A DNA stretch of 64,000 nucleotides from Sipunculus nudus (GCA_026874595.1 CM049318.1:50744750-50808749); one strand, 5' to 3'. Shown: positions 42,000-54,059, counted from the stretch's first letter. Notes: generated from the letters alone by a model not told the origin. Numbers and translations: made by a program.

Positions 42000-44260
42000 G
42001 TGAAAAACAAGTGGATTGGGATCAGGTGTTAACAGACAGGGACTTAATGAAATTGGAACAGAACAGGCCCCTACCACTGAGAATCTGGTAGTACAAAGAC
42101 GTTTTGAACCACAAAATTATAGCCAGGAGTCTTCACGGCAGATCCATAACATCATGTCGTATTCAAAAGCTACCAAGGATATGGAATTGCAGCCCACCTC
42201 AGCTTGAAATGTAAAAATCTCATTTTAAAGATACTGGCAGTGTCTAAAGTGGAGGTAATGTCAGCTGTTATGGTAAATGCAAATGCTTCAAATAAACTGG
42301 AGAACGTTATCCTCAAGGACAAACAATCGGATAAAATTAAATATTCTATATATGACAGTGAAACGTGTGCATTCGGGCAGAAAATGTTATTGTACTCGAA
42401 TGAACAAGACATTTCCTGAAAACCCTGCTTTAGTGCTTAAACCGTACTCACTTGTAAAAGTTTAGCTTACCTGGGCTCGGGAGTTGTTCCTAAAGTTGGG
42501 ACAATCATCAGGTAGCGTGTATGACGCATCATTCTCCATACAGTAAATTTGTCATGAATGTCAAAGATAAACACAACATATCTTGACTTTGCGCTGGAGG
42601 TTGATAAAGGGCATGCAGGATGACCCAGGGAAATCCCCTCCCTGTTTGTCTTTACCGCTTGAGATGGAGACCTACCTGATTCAATTGATCAAGGGACATA
42701 ACGATTTTCAAGTGGTCTTTTGTGTTCCCATATGATAACAAATATGTTTGTATTCTTATATATGACACTATTTTGGCCGGGATATTAGCGTATATTATCG
42801 TATATATCTAAGCGAAACAAAGCGTATAGGGAGAGAGCACGGAAGCTAGGGCTAGTGTTATGGCAATGTGTATGATCTCTTGCGAGCTTCACAGTCACAC
42901 AGATTATCAATATTATTGTTCAGTGCAGCAGGAAAACAGGTGTGTAATTATTTAGTAATACGCACTAAATAAATTCGGATTATCTTTGATGAAAAATGGT
43001 TCTTATTTTACTGTGCCTTAAGTTAAATTCGTACAAATTAGATGGTTCCGCACATTTGTTGTCAATAGAGTGCAGTTTATTGGAGAGGCAAAAGCGGTAA
43101 CCCACTGGATATATGCAGACACAACATGTAATCTAGCTGATGACTACTTAAGATAATATCAAATAAAAGAGTTACCTTGAAAACAAACGCTCGTTACAGG
43201 GACCAGAATTGTTATGGACATCAGACAAGGATCGACTTAAATGTGAGGGTCTGTATCAAAGAATTGAGGAGGTCAACGAGTAGCCTCTAGGTCAACTCTA
43301 TTCTGTGCTTGAGAGCAGGCCAGTTATTGGTATGAAGGTCCTCCTGGAAAACTTCTAAGAATGGATCCGATTAAAACCAATCGTGGCATGGCTGTTAACT
43401 ACTATGGACTTTTTGCTACATATGGTTAATACATGTATTAGAAAATGTCAACAGCGTAATCTATTGATAAAGATTAAGTATTGATGAAAGAAAACATGCA
43501 GTGGAAAATGAAATGAAAAGTGTTAAACGCAATGATGAATTAAACTGGACCTAAGGTCAAACCTGAATTAATATGACTGAATAAACATATATGAGAAGGT
43601 TAGTTTTTGTAACTTGTAAGTTCAATACTATGAGAAAAAATGTCTTAGAACCAGACTCGTATAGTTTACCAATTTAAAAAAAAAAAAAAAAAAACAATTT
43701 TCTTGTACAGATCAAATCGTACGGGGAATTCTCGGCGAAGGAGGATGCCTGGTCGGGCATCTAGAAAAGGGTGACATATGAACTAAGCTTAGGCAAAAAT
43801 ATTGGATAATTTCGCAAGTACTTAGGTGCAGTCGGTAGGCAGCTGTCTTATGTGCCTTCAGATCGGACAGCTACAGACAAACTACCATTTACTGGGAAGG
43901 TTATAGACTGCTTTGGACCTTTTGAGGTAAAGCACGGTAAAAATTTTGTAGGAGACATGGCGTTTTTATCATGAGCTTTCTATATAGAGATTGCATTTTC
44001 CCTGGACAAGGACACGTGGAACAATGCAGTTGAAAGGTATATAAGCAATAAGGGAAATGTATAGTTGAAGATATCAGATAACAGCTTCCTTCAGAAATAA
44101 ACAAGTGGAATCTTGCACACTTTTGTGACGCTGCTTGACAGCAGACTGTTGCATGGGAATTAAATCCACTTTATTGTTTCCATTTTGGTGGTGCACAGGA
44201 ATGGTTGATTAGAACAGTAAGAAAAGTGTTGTATTCCTTAATAGCAGCTACATTAACTTG
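42000..44260 (+). mobile_element. BEL/Pao LTR retroelement fossil
   Basis: The 43080-43340 part matches the stretch between RNase H and integrase in BEL/Pao elements (a WIYADTTCNLAD segment and a TGPELLW box). The 43830-44250 part matches BEL/Pao integrase core (PFTGKV..DCFGPFEVK, then FHFGGAQEWLIRTVRKVLYS-like context). The 42000-42480 part is in the same orientation but not diagnostic. It is heavily broken, well over ten breaks across the recognisable region, so it is old. LTRs are not visible. Confidence 0.65.
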
Positions 44261-44472
44261 AATACTCGAATATATACAAAAAAAAACTCGAATATCAGCT
44301 CTGTCCTTTCATTGTTACAGGAAACAATTATACTAATTCAATTATGATCAGTGTTTATAAAGAATATATACTTGAAATAGACTGAGTCAATTTCGCCGCT
44401 AAACAGGTTTACAAAATTCGAAAGCGAAATTAGAAAGAGTCTGCATCTCGCAAGAAAAGGACAGGTTTAATC

Positions 44473-45078
44473 ACAGGGGCTTGAATCCCTATTTATAATA
44501 AAGTTTTCTCCGGCATATCTTCAATGTTCATAGAGATACTACGACGAAATTAGGTCAAACAAACCAAAAAAAAAAAGGAAAAACCGTGTTATCATTTGTA
44601 ATAAGAAAAGGTAGGCAAATCAACCAAAACCTTTCGTGCGATAATGAAGGAAGTTACGTTCTCGACCCGCTTATACTCGGTATATATATCTTCCTTGTAT
44701 GCCTAATCCATATGACCATTAATACTACGGGAGTTACAGAATCAAATCCATTCAATTTCCATTGTTTTTAAAAATCAGTATAAGCTACCTTGATAACCTT
44801 ATGTTGTGATGTCTGAATTTCGACGTCGTCCATTCCAAACGTTGGCGCAAGCGGCCTTTATTGACAGGTAAGTGATGCGCAGTGGCATGACCTAACGTGA
44901 CCCATCTGGAATGGCCGCCGTCGAAAGGTTTTCGCCGAGTTGTTACCTTGTCATATTACAAGTGATAATACGGTATTGCCGTTTTATTATTGGGTCGTTT
45001 GACATGATTTCGTCGTAGTATCTCTAAGAACATTGGAGATATAAAGACCTTAATATAAATAGGGATTCAAGCGCCTGT
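44473..45078. mobile_element. 606-bp Mutator-like MITE with 9-bp target duplication
   Basis: Flanked by an exact direct repeat GGTTTAATC (44464-44472 and 45079-45087). The terminal inverted repeats start ACAGGGGCTTGAATCCC (left) and ACAGGCGCTTGAATCCC (right, inward) and can be followed, with small indels, for about 150-170 bp per arm. An inner inverted repeat lies around 44820-44841 and 44908-44930. Non-coding. Long terminal inverted repeats with a 9-bp target duplication are the signature of Mutator-like (MULE) elements. The exact duplication argues that the element has not been truncated. Confidence 0.8.
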
Positions 45079-45087
45079 GGTTTAATC

Positions 45088-45462
45088 AAAATTACACACA
45101 TTTATGAGAGTCATATATTGATGCTCCCCGCCAAATCAAGAGTAACTTCTTGGCTTTATAGCACTTACCGCCAATCTAACTTAAACCTACTCAACCTCCA
45201 CAGGGTCATGATCTATTCAGAAAATGATAGGCCCCTGTAATTCTTTGTTCACCCGACACAGTTCTTCAGCGGCCTTGACTGACATTGACTGAGGTTGCTT
45301 GGACAACCACAGTACTACACAACCATGGCGGACCACATGGACCCGGACGCCACCTGGTCACCCAAGAATCGCGCCCATTTTCCAAACATGTTGTTAAACT
45401 GGATACACGTGGCACCGCAATGTAATTCCCCATGTTTTACGAAATAAAAAAAAAAAACAAAG
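45088..45462. other. intergenic DNA with a 39-codon ORF
   Basis: An ATG in good context at 45325 (ACAACCATGGCGG) opens a 39-codon ORF starting MADHMDPDATWSPKN in a GC-richer patch. It has no recognised family or clear splice donor, so it is noted only as a possible first exon. Confidence 0.2.
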
Positions 45463-45600
45463 ACAATAATATTCTTTATAATTGTTATATTTAGCATTAA
45501 TGTTGTCAATGCATGCTTTGTATTTGCTCCATTGACTTAATTATTGCAATTCACAATTCCCAGGCGCCGCAACTCGATTTTGGCGAACTAGCGTGTTGAG
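45463..45600. repeat. dispersed repeat, shared with 2338-2480
   Basis: ATATTCTTTATA, TATTTGCTCCATTGACTTAA and CCAGGCG landmarks as in the copy at 2338. Confidence 0.45.
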
Positions 45601-46599
45601 CGCTAGAGCGTTTGCAGGAGGTTTATCCTTGATGTTCATAGATGGACCTCCTGCTCGGAGAATGATACTACCGTGATGTGACCTGAAACGTGCTTAAATC
45701 TTCAGTTAAACATTAATTTATAGAATGGTTATAACTACAGTTTGGTGTGGAATTGCTATTTGACCCAATAGCAAGCTAAACTATACTTTTGCATGCAAAC
45801 ATTCACCCTTAGTGATTAACAAAAACCAAATTATCTGTTATATTTAATGGTTAATCAAGATAAATAAAATTGTGTATTGTTAATCAGGTTCAAGTCTTTC
45901 AATCACTACCCAATTATAAATCGTACGTTACTTTCCGCCAAACCATATCCAGATCCCACTTAACTCCCAGTGCCATCGCTCTGTTAGGCAGAAGGTGACC
46001 TGTAAATAAACTTTGACCTGACTTCCTAACTAAACTTGACAACTGTGAACTTATGAAAACTATATGTTTTGAATTAGTTCACATCTGTCATACTCCATAT
46101 TAAGAAAACGTTTCAATATTAAATCAATGTTAAAAATGCTGGCATACCGAAAATTGATTAATTAGCAAAAAAGGTTATATGTAAATGCTCTCTATAACGG
46201 TCCGTGTGTGGGTTAAATCGTAATGAATTGATACACACATTCAGCAATCGAAATTGCCTTGCACATGCTTTATAATTCGCAAAACCGGAAACAGTATTCT
46301 CAAGTGCCCGCATATACACGGTTGTTTAAGTAAGTGCCACGAGACGGCGCCACCGACTAGTCCACAAGTTTAAACTCGATATATATAACACTCTCAATCT
46401 AAAGCCTCGGTCACCACCCGCTGCGGTCACCGCACACCATAGATAACCTTTCGGTTTTTCAAACGTGCGGGAACGGCAAGGTGTCTTCCTCAATCTCACG
46501 GGCTTCGCACGGTAAAATAAGCCAACCCTGACCTCGCGTCCTGACCGTGTTTCCTTGCCGTCTGAGAATATATATATTTCTGGATCTCTCATATTTGGT
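45601..46599. other. intergenic DNA
   Basis: AT-rich to 46300, then a GC-richer patch (46320-46560) with a TATATATA box on either strand. It might be LTR sequence of the Gypsy fossil to its right, but no repeat partner supports this. No gene recognised. Confidence 0.35.
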
Positions 46600-47300
46600 T
46601 GATCACTGCTCGTTCTGGACAGGATTGGACATCACTAGTATTTTGATTATCAGCATTTGCAGTATTCTGCTGTGGTGGTGGTTCATTTGTTTTTCCTGTG
46701 ATACACACGAGTTTTCCTCAGAATCTCACTTTCTGTCTGTATTTTAGAAGAGCGCTCATCTAATCTTTTGTTTATAACACCTTCATCCCATGTTTTCTCA
46801 CCAAGTTGGAATGGTTTCAGCCTTACCACATATCATTCATTCAGCCCTGGCAGATCTCCCTCCGTTTTATTAACAGTTGTGCTTGCCTAGTTTGGCTAAG
46901 CTACATCCTTTCCCACTCTTAAGTGAGTACCTCTGCACCTCGTGGCTTTAGCAGGTTGGCTGTTTCAGGTTGCCTAGTAACCGTTGTGCAGGGCTACTGC
47001 CTATAGTTTTTGTGACTGTATTTCTAATCTGAAGAAGGGCTTTGTATATGTCATTCTTTCCTTCTTTACATTTTCTCTTTGTGCGCTTATCATTTTGGGG
47101 TTAGAGTGAGCCTACCACATGCTCAAAATCCCATTCTCGTGCAAATTTATGGAATTCATCAGAAATATATTGTTCCCCATTGTCACTGACAACAATGCTA
47201 GGAATTCAAATTCTTGCGAAGTGAACTCTCACGTTGGTTATTACTGCATGTACTTCAGGGTTGGCAAGTTTTAAGCAGGAAGGTTTTAACAATAGGTACC
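46600..47300 (-). mobile_element. Ty3/Gypsy integrase fossil
   Basis: On the minus strand, 47240-46960 gives an integrase catalytic-core segment (VVSDNGEQYISDEFHKFAREW) followed by the downstream helical part and an AQRLLG-type box. Typical of Ty3/Gypsy. Only this piece is recognisable; it has several breaks and looks old. Confidence 0.7.
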
Positions 47301-47712
47301 AATATACCAAACTTACTTTTGTTTAAATTTAAGACTTATTAACTTATAAAACTACCGAAATGGCCGGGGTGTTGCAGTCACAAAGCTTTGCTGGTCTCCT
47401 GGAAGTAGTCAGAGCCCGTGACCATGAAATGTATATAATTATGCTCCCCAGGCCCAAAAGTGATTATGAATATTCTATGGTTGCCACATATCTTTTGCTA
47501 CATGTTAACTTTTAACATTTTTAAGTTTTATAGTGTTTTGTGAGGGTTATATTTTCACGATCTCACTGAGTATATCCATCATTTTATGGATAATAAGTAT
47601 GTGCACAAAATCTTAAAATTTGACCAGGGATACCTTAAGGGAATAAATAATTAGTGGAATTGTTTGTTTATTATCAGATAATGTAAAAGATATGATCATA
47701 TTTTTAAAGTAT
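47301..47712. other. intergenic DNA
   Basis: Nothing recognised. Confidence 0.5.
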
Positions 47713-48165
47713 GGTTGACCTACTTTTGACCGTTGTACGGCTCCTTAACTTAGAAAATTTCATGAAAAATAGAAATTTTCATGACAAATACACATGTACG
47801 GACTTTTTTTCGCAATGCCTGCAGATATTGGCCTGATTTTTGGTGTGTATGCAGATATTGACTAGTTACAGATCGAGTTTGCGTTTCGTCCTGGTTGACC
47901 CACTTTTGACCGTTTTACGGCTCCTTAACATAGAAAATTTCATGAAAATATAAATTTTCATGACAAATACACATGTACAGACTTTTGTTCGCAATGCCTG
48001 CAGATATTGGCCTGATTTTTGGTGTGTGGGCTGATAATGACCAGTTACAGATCGAGTTCACGTTTCGTCCTGGTTGACCTACTTTTGATTGTTTTACGGC
48101 TCCTAAACATAGAAAATTTCATGAAAAATATAAATTTTCATGACAAATGTACATGTACAGCCGTT
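47713..48165. repeat. ~180-bp tandem array, left part
   Basis: GGTTGACCYACTTTTGACC starts at 47713, 47893 and 48072 (period 179-180). Units share GAAAATTTCATGAAAA, ACATGTACRGACTTTT, GCAATGCCTGCAGATATTGG and CAGATCGAGTT. Confidence 0.9.
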
Positions 48166-48839
48166 TTTAGCCCTCAGCTCAGAGGCTGATGGGCTATTGT
48201 CGTCACCCAAGCTGTCCGTCTATCCGTCCGTCCATCTGTCTATATCCACTGTCAGTCCGTTCCGCGTCTGTTAACTTTTACCTTGTGAGCGGGATACCTA
48301 TAAAAGGATTCACTTTTGGAATTTTATTTCATCAGTGAAGATGTTTATCGATAAAATCGAGATTAACTTCGAAGATGGGTGACCTTGACCCATTTTTCTA
48401 CATTTTAGAGCTGATTATAGAAAAACACTCAGAAGCTTATATCTCAGGAACCATTGTGTGGATTTTTACAAAACTAACTATGATAATTGGGACTGATTGT
48501 CTGTACGTGCTGCACAATTTTGGGGCGCCACATACAATTTCTGATTTTTAAATGAAATTTTATCAGATTTTTCCATTTTGGCCTTTTGTGCAGGATATCT
48601 CCAAAGGTATTCAACACAGGAACTTCATTACTTCAGTGCTATTGCATTATATTTACAAAATCTTGGTCAAGTTCAAAGATGGGTGGTCTTGACCTACTTT
48701 TCAAGGTCACAGAGCTTGGTATAGAAAAAACTTAGGAGCTTATTTCTCAGGAAGCATTTGGTGAATTGTTATGAAACATGGTACATACCTCTCCAATTTA
48801 AATTTATAACTTATTATCAACTTTTGCTAATATTCTAGT
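48166..48839. repeat. different repeat inserted in the 180-bp array
   Basis: Starts with CCCTCAGCTCAGAGGCTGAT and CCGTCCGTCC repeats and holds two diverged ~300-bp sub-units with GATGGGTGRCCTTGACC and GGAGCTTATTTCTCAGGAA motifs. It separates the two parts of the surrounding array, so it inserted later or came by rearrangement. Confidence 0.6.
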
Positions 48840-49223
48840 TTCGCAATGAAATGCTTACAGAAACTGGCCTAATGTTTGGTCTGTGGGCGCATAATGACCA
48901 CTTACAGATCGAGTTCGCGTTTCGTCCCATTTAACCTATTTTTGACCATATTACAAATCCTGAACATAGAAAATTTCATGAAAGACAGAAATTTTATGAA
49001 AAATGCACATGTATGGACCTTTTTCACAATGCCTGCAGATACTGGCCTGATTTTTGGTGTGTTGCTTGATAATGACCCGTTACAGATCGAGTTGCATTTT
49101 GCCCTTGTTGACCTACTTTTGACCATACAACACCTCCTGAACTTAAATTTTTTTACAAAATTTAACAAATGTTTCTAAATTGCCCCAGGCGGGGGCATTC
49201 GTGTCGTTCCGACACATCTTGTT
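48840..49223. repeat. ~180-bp tandem array, right part and terminus
   Basis: Two more units (starts near 48929 and 49106). It ends in GGCGGGGGCATTCGTGTCG and TTCCGACACATCTTG, a palindromic end (GTGTCG/CGACAC) of a kind often seen closing such arrays in invertebrates. ORFs on both strands are artefacts of the repeat. Confidence 0.8.
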
Positions 49224-49539
49224 TAGGACTAGGGTTGGGGTTATTTAATTTCGGGTATACCTAACAGGGTAAACAACATGTCGGTTTGTGTTATGTCTCA
49301 AGGGAGAAGCTTAAAACAAAAGGTCTCAGCCATGCCACTTCATTATGACTGGGGGGAGGGGTTAAGAAGACCTTTTTACGAGAAATTTGCTCATTCTTCC
49401 CCTTCACATTTTTCTTTCTACAATAAAACTTCAGTTATGTATTCATAGGCGGCGAAACCTTTGGGGGCGTATATGCTTTTTGGGTATAATATTGGGCCCC
49501 CAATGAAAATTTAGTTTCGCCGCCAATGGTAATTTATAT
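49224..49539. other. intergenic DNA
   Basis: GGCGGCGAAACC and GTTTCGCCGCC (49449 and 49513) form a short inverted repeat about 60 bp apart. Nothing else. Confidence 0.4.
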
Positions 49540-50115
49540 GAAGTGACATACGTGATATTTTTTTTCTGGGTTATTATCGCGTTCCCTCGCGATCTTTTCG
49601 CGTTCCCTCGCGATCTTTTCGCGTTCCCTCGCGATAATATCGCATTCCCTCGCGATCTTTTCGCGTTCCCTCGCGATAATATCGCGTTCCCTCGCGATCT
49701 TTTCGCGTTCCCTCGCGATCTTTTCGCGTTCCCTCGCGATCTTTTCGCGTTCCCTCGCGATCTTTTTCGCGTTCCCTCGCGATCTTTTTCGCGTTCCCTC
49801 GCGATAATATCGCGTTCCCTCGCGATCTTTTCGCGTTCCCTCGCGATCTTTTCGCGTTCCCTCGCGATCTTTTTCGCGTTCCCTCGCGATCTTTTTCGCG
49901 TTCCCTCGCGATCTTTTCGCGTTCCATGGAGATCTGTTCGGCTTGGCTGGTTCCCTGCTCCTCTATATCTGGCATACATGCAAATAAATGGACGCGGGAA
50001 CCAGTACAACAGTTTACTTTACCTCGTTCCTTGTGTCTTTAACACCACTACGCTCCAGTAAGATATACGCTCGATGTCAGGTCAACACAACGATGCTTGT
50101 ATAAGATTAGATTAG
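49540..50115 (+). mobile_element. element with 20-bp CGCG minisatellite core, copy A
   Basis: Core 49575-49925: about 17 units of TCGCGTTCCCTCGCGATCTT (some units with an extra T or with GATAATA). Flanks: GTGACATACG and TTTTTTTTCTGGGTT on the left, GGTTCCCTGCTCC to GATGTCAGGT on the right. Core and both flanks recur, inverted, at 52898-53403, so this is a mobile or duplicated unit rather than a local satellite. Left flank + tandem core + right flank recalls the Helitron-related 'pearl/CvA'-type elements of bivalves; that comparison is inference. ORFs of up to 188 codons in several frames are artefacts. Confidence 0.75.
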
Positions 50116-50368
50116 TAAATGATTAAATATGCAGATGACACAGTGACCTTAGGACTCCTTTCTGATGACAATGAATTGCCTTATAGGCAAGAGATATTAT
50201 ATCTGACTAAATGTTGTCAATCATAACCTTCTTTTAAATGATGAAAAAAAAACAAAGGAAGTTTTATTCGATTATAGGAAAGGGTGTAATGTAGTAATTA
50301 AAGTGTGTATCAACAATGTTGGAGTTAAGATTGTTAATAATTCTAAGTACCTCTCAAATGGTCTGATA

Positions 50369-50370
<2 letters not shown>
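50108..50370 (+). mobile_element. LINE reverse-transcriptase fragment
   Basis: Encodes KYADDTVTLGLLSDDNELPY, the YADD catalytic box of non-LTR reverse transcriptase, followed after one frame change (near 50226) by KKTKEVLFDYRKG and NNVGVKIVNNSKYL. This order is standard for CR1/L2-like LINEs. About 85 codons remain; the fragment ends in an AC/AT microsatellite. Confidence 0.75.
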
Positions 50371-50414
<44 letters not shown>

Positions 50415-50560
50415 CATATATATGGCATAAATGTTTTCAATAATATTTTATATCTTTTTCTTTTACCTGATATGAAATTAATATTAGGCCAGATTCTATT
50501 AAATACTAAAAATACTGGACACAGTTCATCTTGGAAAATTGATACTTCCACTGTCAAAAC

Positions 50561-50651
<91 letters not shown>
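50371..50651. repeat. two AC/TA microsatellites
   Basis: (AC)n(AT)n at 50371-50414 and a longer (TA)n at 50566-50651, with 150 bp between them that may be more LINE-derived sequence. Tyr/Ile ORFs here are artefacts. Confidence 0.9.
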
Positions 50652-50654
<3 letters not shown>

Positions 50655-52897
50655 TTATGCTCCACATATCTGCTGTTTATTATTATGGATCCTCGGCCAC
50701 CCGGAGATATGTGCAAACCGGTGTTAAAGATGACCTAATTTATCTGGAAACAACCTAATACATACATAAAATAATCGGAATGTCTTAAATTATTAGATTT
50801 GCTATATAGAAATGAGGCCTTCGTTGTTGGTCTTATAATTTTATGAAGAAACACGATATATCACATATAACAATATATATAACAATAATGTCATCTTAGT
50901 AAATACATACATTTTCAGGCATTTTTATCATATATTTATCATCTTTCCTTCTAAGATTTCTTCAGTTAAAATTGCGGAAAAGTTAACAAATGATTCTCTA
51001 TTAAAACTTCGCATGAAATAAATCTATGAAACAAAATGTAAACCGTTATTATTAATTGATGGTTTGTAAGTAATATCTCCATGAAGATGGTGTAAGAGAG
51101 ACTAAAATAGACTTAATGGGAAGAACGTGCTGGCCGGCCCTGCTTCGGGGGTTTGACCCAGCAATAGGATAGATTACGCACCCAGGGCTCGCAAGTGCAG
51201 TGGTCACCGGGCCTGGTTACCGCCAGGAAAAAAATCAGAAGAAGCGTGCGATAATGCCGTGTCACATAATCCGCAAGCGGAATGGAATTCTGCAGATGTT
51301 AATATTAAAATATAGAAAATGGTGCGGTTACCTCCAACAAAAAATCTTTAATAAAAGAGTAATTGTAAATGCCAAAAGTAAAGTTTGCAAATGTCAAACT
51401 GGAAAGGAGGCATAACAATCCAGTAAAATGTCCATCTGGCTCGTACTAATTAAAAGTCAAGAAACAGGGCACAGATATCAAAATAAGCAGTTTTTATTCT
51501 CATTCTCTAAAGGTCGGTTCTATGCTGCATTTGTTTATCGACTGGCAATTGAAGAATGTGTTGGTCCTCCCAGGGCACGCTTATGGTTTTGTATTCACTG
51601 ATGTGTGATCGGCAAATAAGTTAAATATTTCTCTTTCTTAATGGAGAATCACATGTATAAAAATACATTAATGAGACAAGGTATGTATAAAAATGATCTA
51701 GGGTAAAATAACCCTCTGAACACTGGAATATCTGCATACGAGTGTTAATTTAGTATCAGAAGAAGAACAGATGAGGCCTAAGGCCAAAAATAATTATGGG
51801 ACTGTTACAACTGATTATGTAAAACCAACTGATAAAGTAATAAATAAATGACAAATAACTTATCACTAACCAATAATGTAATGCGAAGTCAAACGATAAT
51901 GTAACAGATTTTACTAGCCGTTAACGTAAAACAGAATTAATTGGTAAAGTAAAAACATTTCAGTGAACCTGACCAAACAAAACTGGACCTCCCGCATGCT
52001 TCTTGGACAATACATGCATTTTTTTTTGCTCAGTTGACCATAGGTCATCAGAGCATTAGTGATCACCCCTTGTCCGTCCAAGCACAAATCGGTCTCTTTC
52101 GCGTCGGACTTTTCATGTCTTGTATTATGATTATATAGCACAACTTAGGACATCAAAAGTTCAGAACATTCATAATGATTAATTCAAACCAGTTGGGGAT
52201 CCAGAAATTTCAGAAATTAGGCTGGAGAGGGGGGGGGGGGGTCAAACTGGGTATGATTAAAATTAAAGTTCTTAAATTGCGCATTTAAGTTTTTGTTTTA
52301 TATATATCTGCCGATGCATTCCTACAGCTTTGAATTAAAAGAAAATATTAAATAAATATGAATTTATCATCTATGAGTATTATAATTTGTATATTTTATG
52401 GTATTATGTGTTGAAAGTAGATAATGGGTGGAAAGGTATATACCTGCAAAGGTTCTATACCTTGTACAATGATTTTTATTATTATTTTTTAAATAGATTT
52501 AAATAAATTAAAATACGTGTATATTTTTTTGTATTTTTTGTCGTATTTTATAAAAAACAGATATGTATAAAATAATACCAATATCAGTAAATGAACATAG
52601 GGAGATGGGCATGTGCAAAATTGATATTGTTGATTGGTAATTTGGCCTAACCCATCTTAAAATGGGTCTGAACCAATAACTGACGTGAAAAATATTATTA
52701 ATTTCTGTCAATTACATCGGGATATGGACCTGTTCCAGGTTGACATTGTTGATCCGTTGTTTGGTCTGACTGCTAATAAACAAAGAGATAGAAAAGAATA
52801 ATTTGATAATCTAATTGCTAAAAATATAAAAAGAAGTCTGCAAAAAAATGAATAAATGAGGAATAGATAACATATATCAGAAACATGGCAAAAAGTC
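50652..52897. other. intergenic DNA between the inverted element pair
   Basis: No gene recognised. The 50950-51020 stretch (KIAEKLTNDSLLKLRMK) could be another LINE scrap. A GC-richer patch at 51130-51240 has a box B-like GGGTTTGACCC but no tRNA fold. A poly-G run and GGGGATCCAG near 52195-52245 may be a MITE remnant. Confidence 0.35.
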
Positions 52898-53403
52898 TAA
52901 TCTCTCTTATTCAAGTATCGCTTTGTTAACCTGACATCGGGTGTATATCTAAGAGGTGGAGCATGGTGGTGTTAAATACACAGAACGAGACACAGATAAC
53001 TGTTGTTCTGGTTCCTGCGTCCACTTTTTTGTAAGCTAGATGTTGCAAGCTAGATATAGGGGAGCAGGGAACCAGCCTAGTGATCATTTGTAAGATCGCG
53101 AGGGAACGCGAAAAGATCGCGAGGGAACGCGAAAAGATCGCGAGGGAACGCGAAAAGATCGCGAGGGAACGCGAAAAGATCGCGAGGGAACGCGATATTA
53201 TCGCGAGGGAACGCGAAAAGATCGCGAGGGAACGCGAAAAGATCGCGAGGGAACGCGAAATTATCGCGAGGGAACGCGAAAAGATCGCGAGGGAACGCGA
53301 AAAGATCGCGAGGGAACGCAAAAAGATCGCGAGGGAACGCGAAAAGATCGCCAGGGAACGCGATAAAAACCCAGAAAAAAAATATCGCGTATGTCACTTT
53401 AGG
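52898..53403 (-). mobile_element. element with 20-bp CGCG minisatellite core, copy B (inverted)
   Basis: The reverse complement aligns with copy A through right flank (52898-53090), core (53092-53365, about 14 units) and left flank (53366-53403). The two copies lie 2.8 kb apart and head in opposite directions. Confidence 0.75.
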
Positions 53404-53667
53404 GGCTCCATAAATTTACATTGTGAACATTTATTATGAAAAAATATTTTACCGGAACTAGCCCCCCCCCCCTTTCCCCGCTCACACATACTCCAGACAA
53501 ACATGGCCCACGAGTGTTGTACGAGTGCCCGTTGCATCATTTCAGGTTTCAGCATATTAATTCCATTCTAAATTCATGCAAATAATTGACCATAGTCTTC
53601 ATCCAGTGTATAGAAGCATGCCTCAAGGATTTAAAATGTAGGTCTTACTGTTTTATCTATCTACATT
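53404..53667. other. intergenic DNA
   Basis: A poly-C tract lies at 53463-53472. Nothing else. Confidence 0.5.
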
Positions 53668-53990
53668 TATCTCGTTCCCACGCGATAATTATCGCGTGGC
53701 CACAAGATACTAACGCGTGGGAACGAGATAATTATCGCGTGGCCACGAGATACTAACGCGTGGGAACGAGATAATTATCGCATGGCCACGAGATACTAAC
53801 GCGTGGGAACGAGATAATTATCACGTGGCCACGAGATACTAACGTGTGGGAACAAGATAATTATCGCGTGGCCACGAGATACTAACGCGTGGGAACGAGA
53901 TAATTATCGCGTGGCCACGAGATACTAACGCGTGGCCACGAGATACTAACGCGTGGGAACGAGATACTATCTCGTGGGAACGAGATAAAA
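53668..53990. repeat. 43-bp palindrome-rich minisatellite
   Basis: TAACGCG starts at 53711, 53754, 53797, 53840, 53883 and 53926 (period exactly 43). Each unit holds ACGCGTGGGAACGAG, the palindrome GCGATAATTATCGC and CGTGGCCACGAGATAC. The last units are rearranged. Confidence 0.9.
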
Positions 53991-54059
53991 ATAATTTTGT
54001 GCATGTCCTATACGAGCCACCGTAGAATACACACGCGCAAATACATACTGATGAAATTT

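Noticed and set aside
49443-50061. Long ORFs (up to 188 codons) across the CGCG minisatellite on both strands
   Set aside because: Open in many frames because the 20-bp unit lacks stops; units of varied length shift the frame, and the product is a simple repeat.
51130-51240. tRNA-like box B (GGGTTTGACCC) on the minus or plus strand
   Set aside because: No convincing D-arm, anticodon arm or acceptor stem.
53077-53439. ORFs of 106-131 codons across the inverted copy of the same minisatellite
   Set aside because: Same artefact as in copy A.
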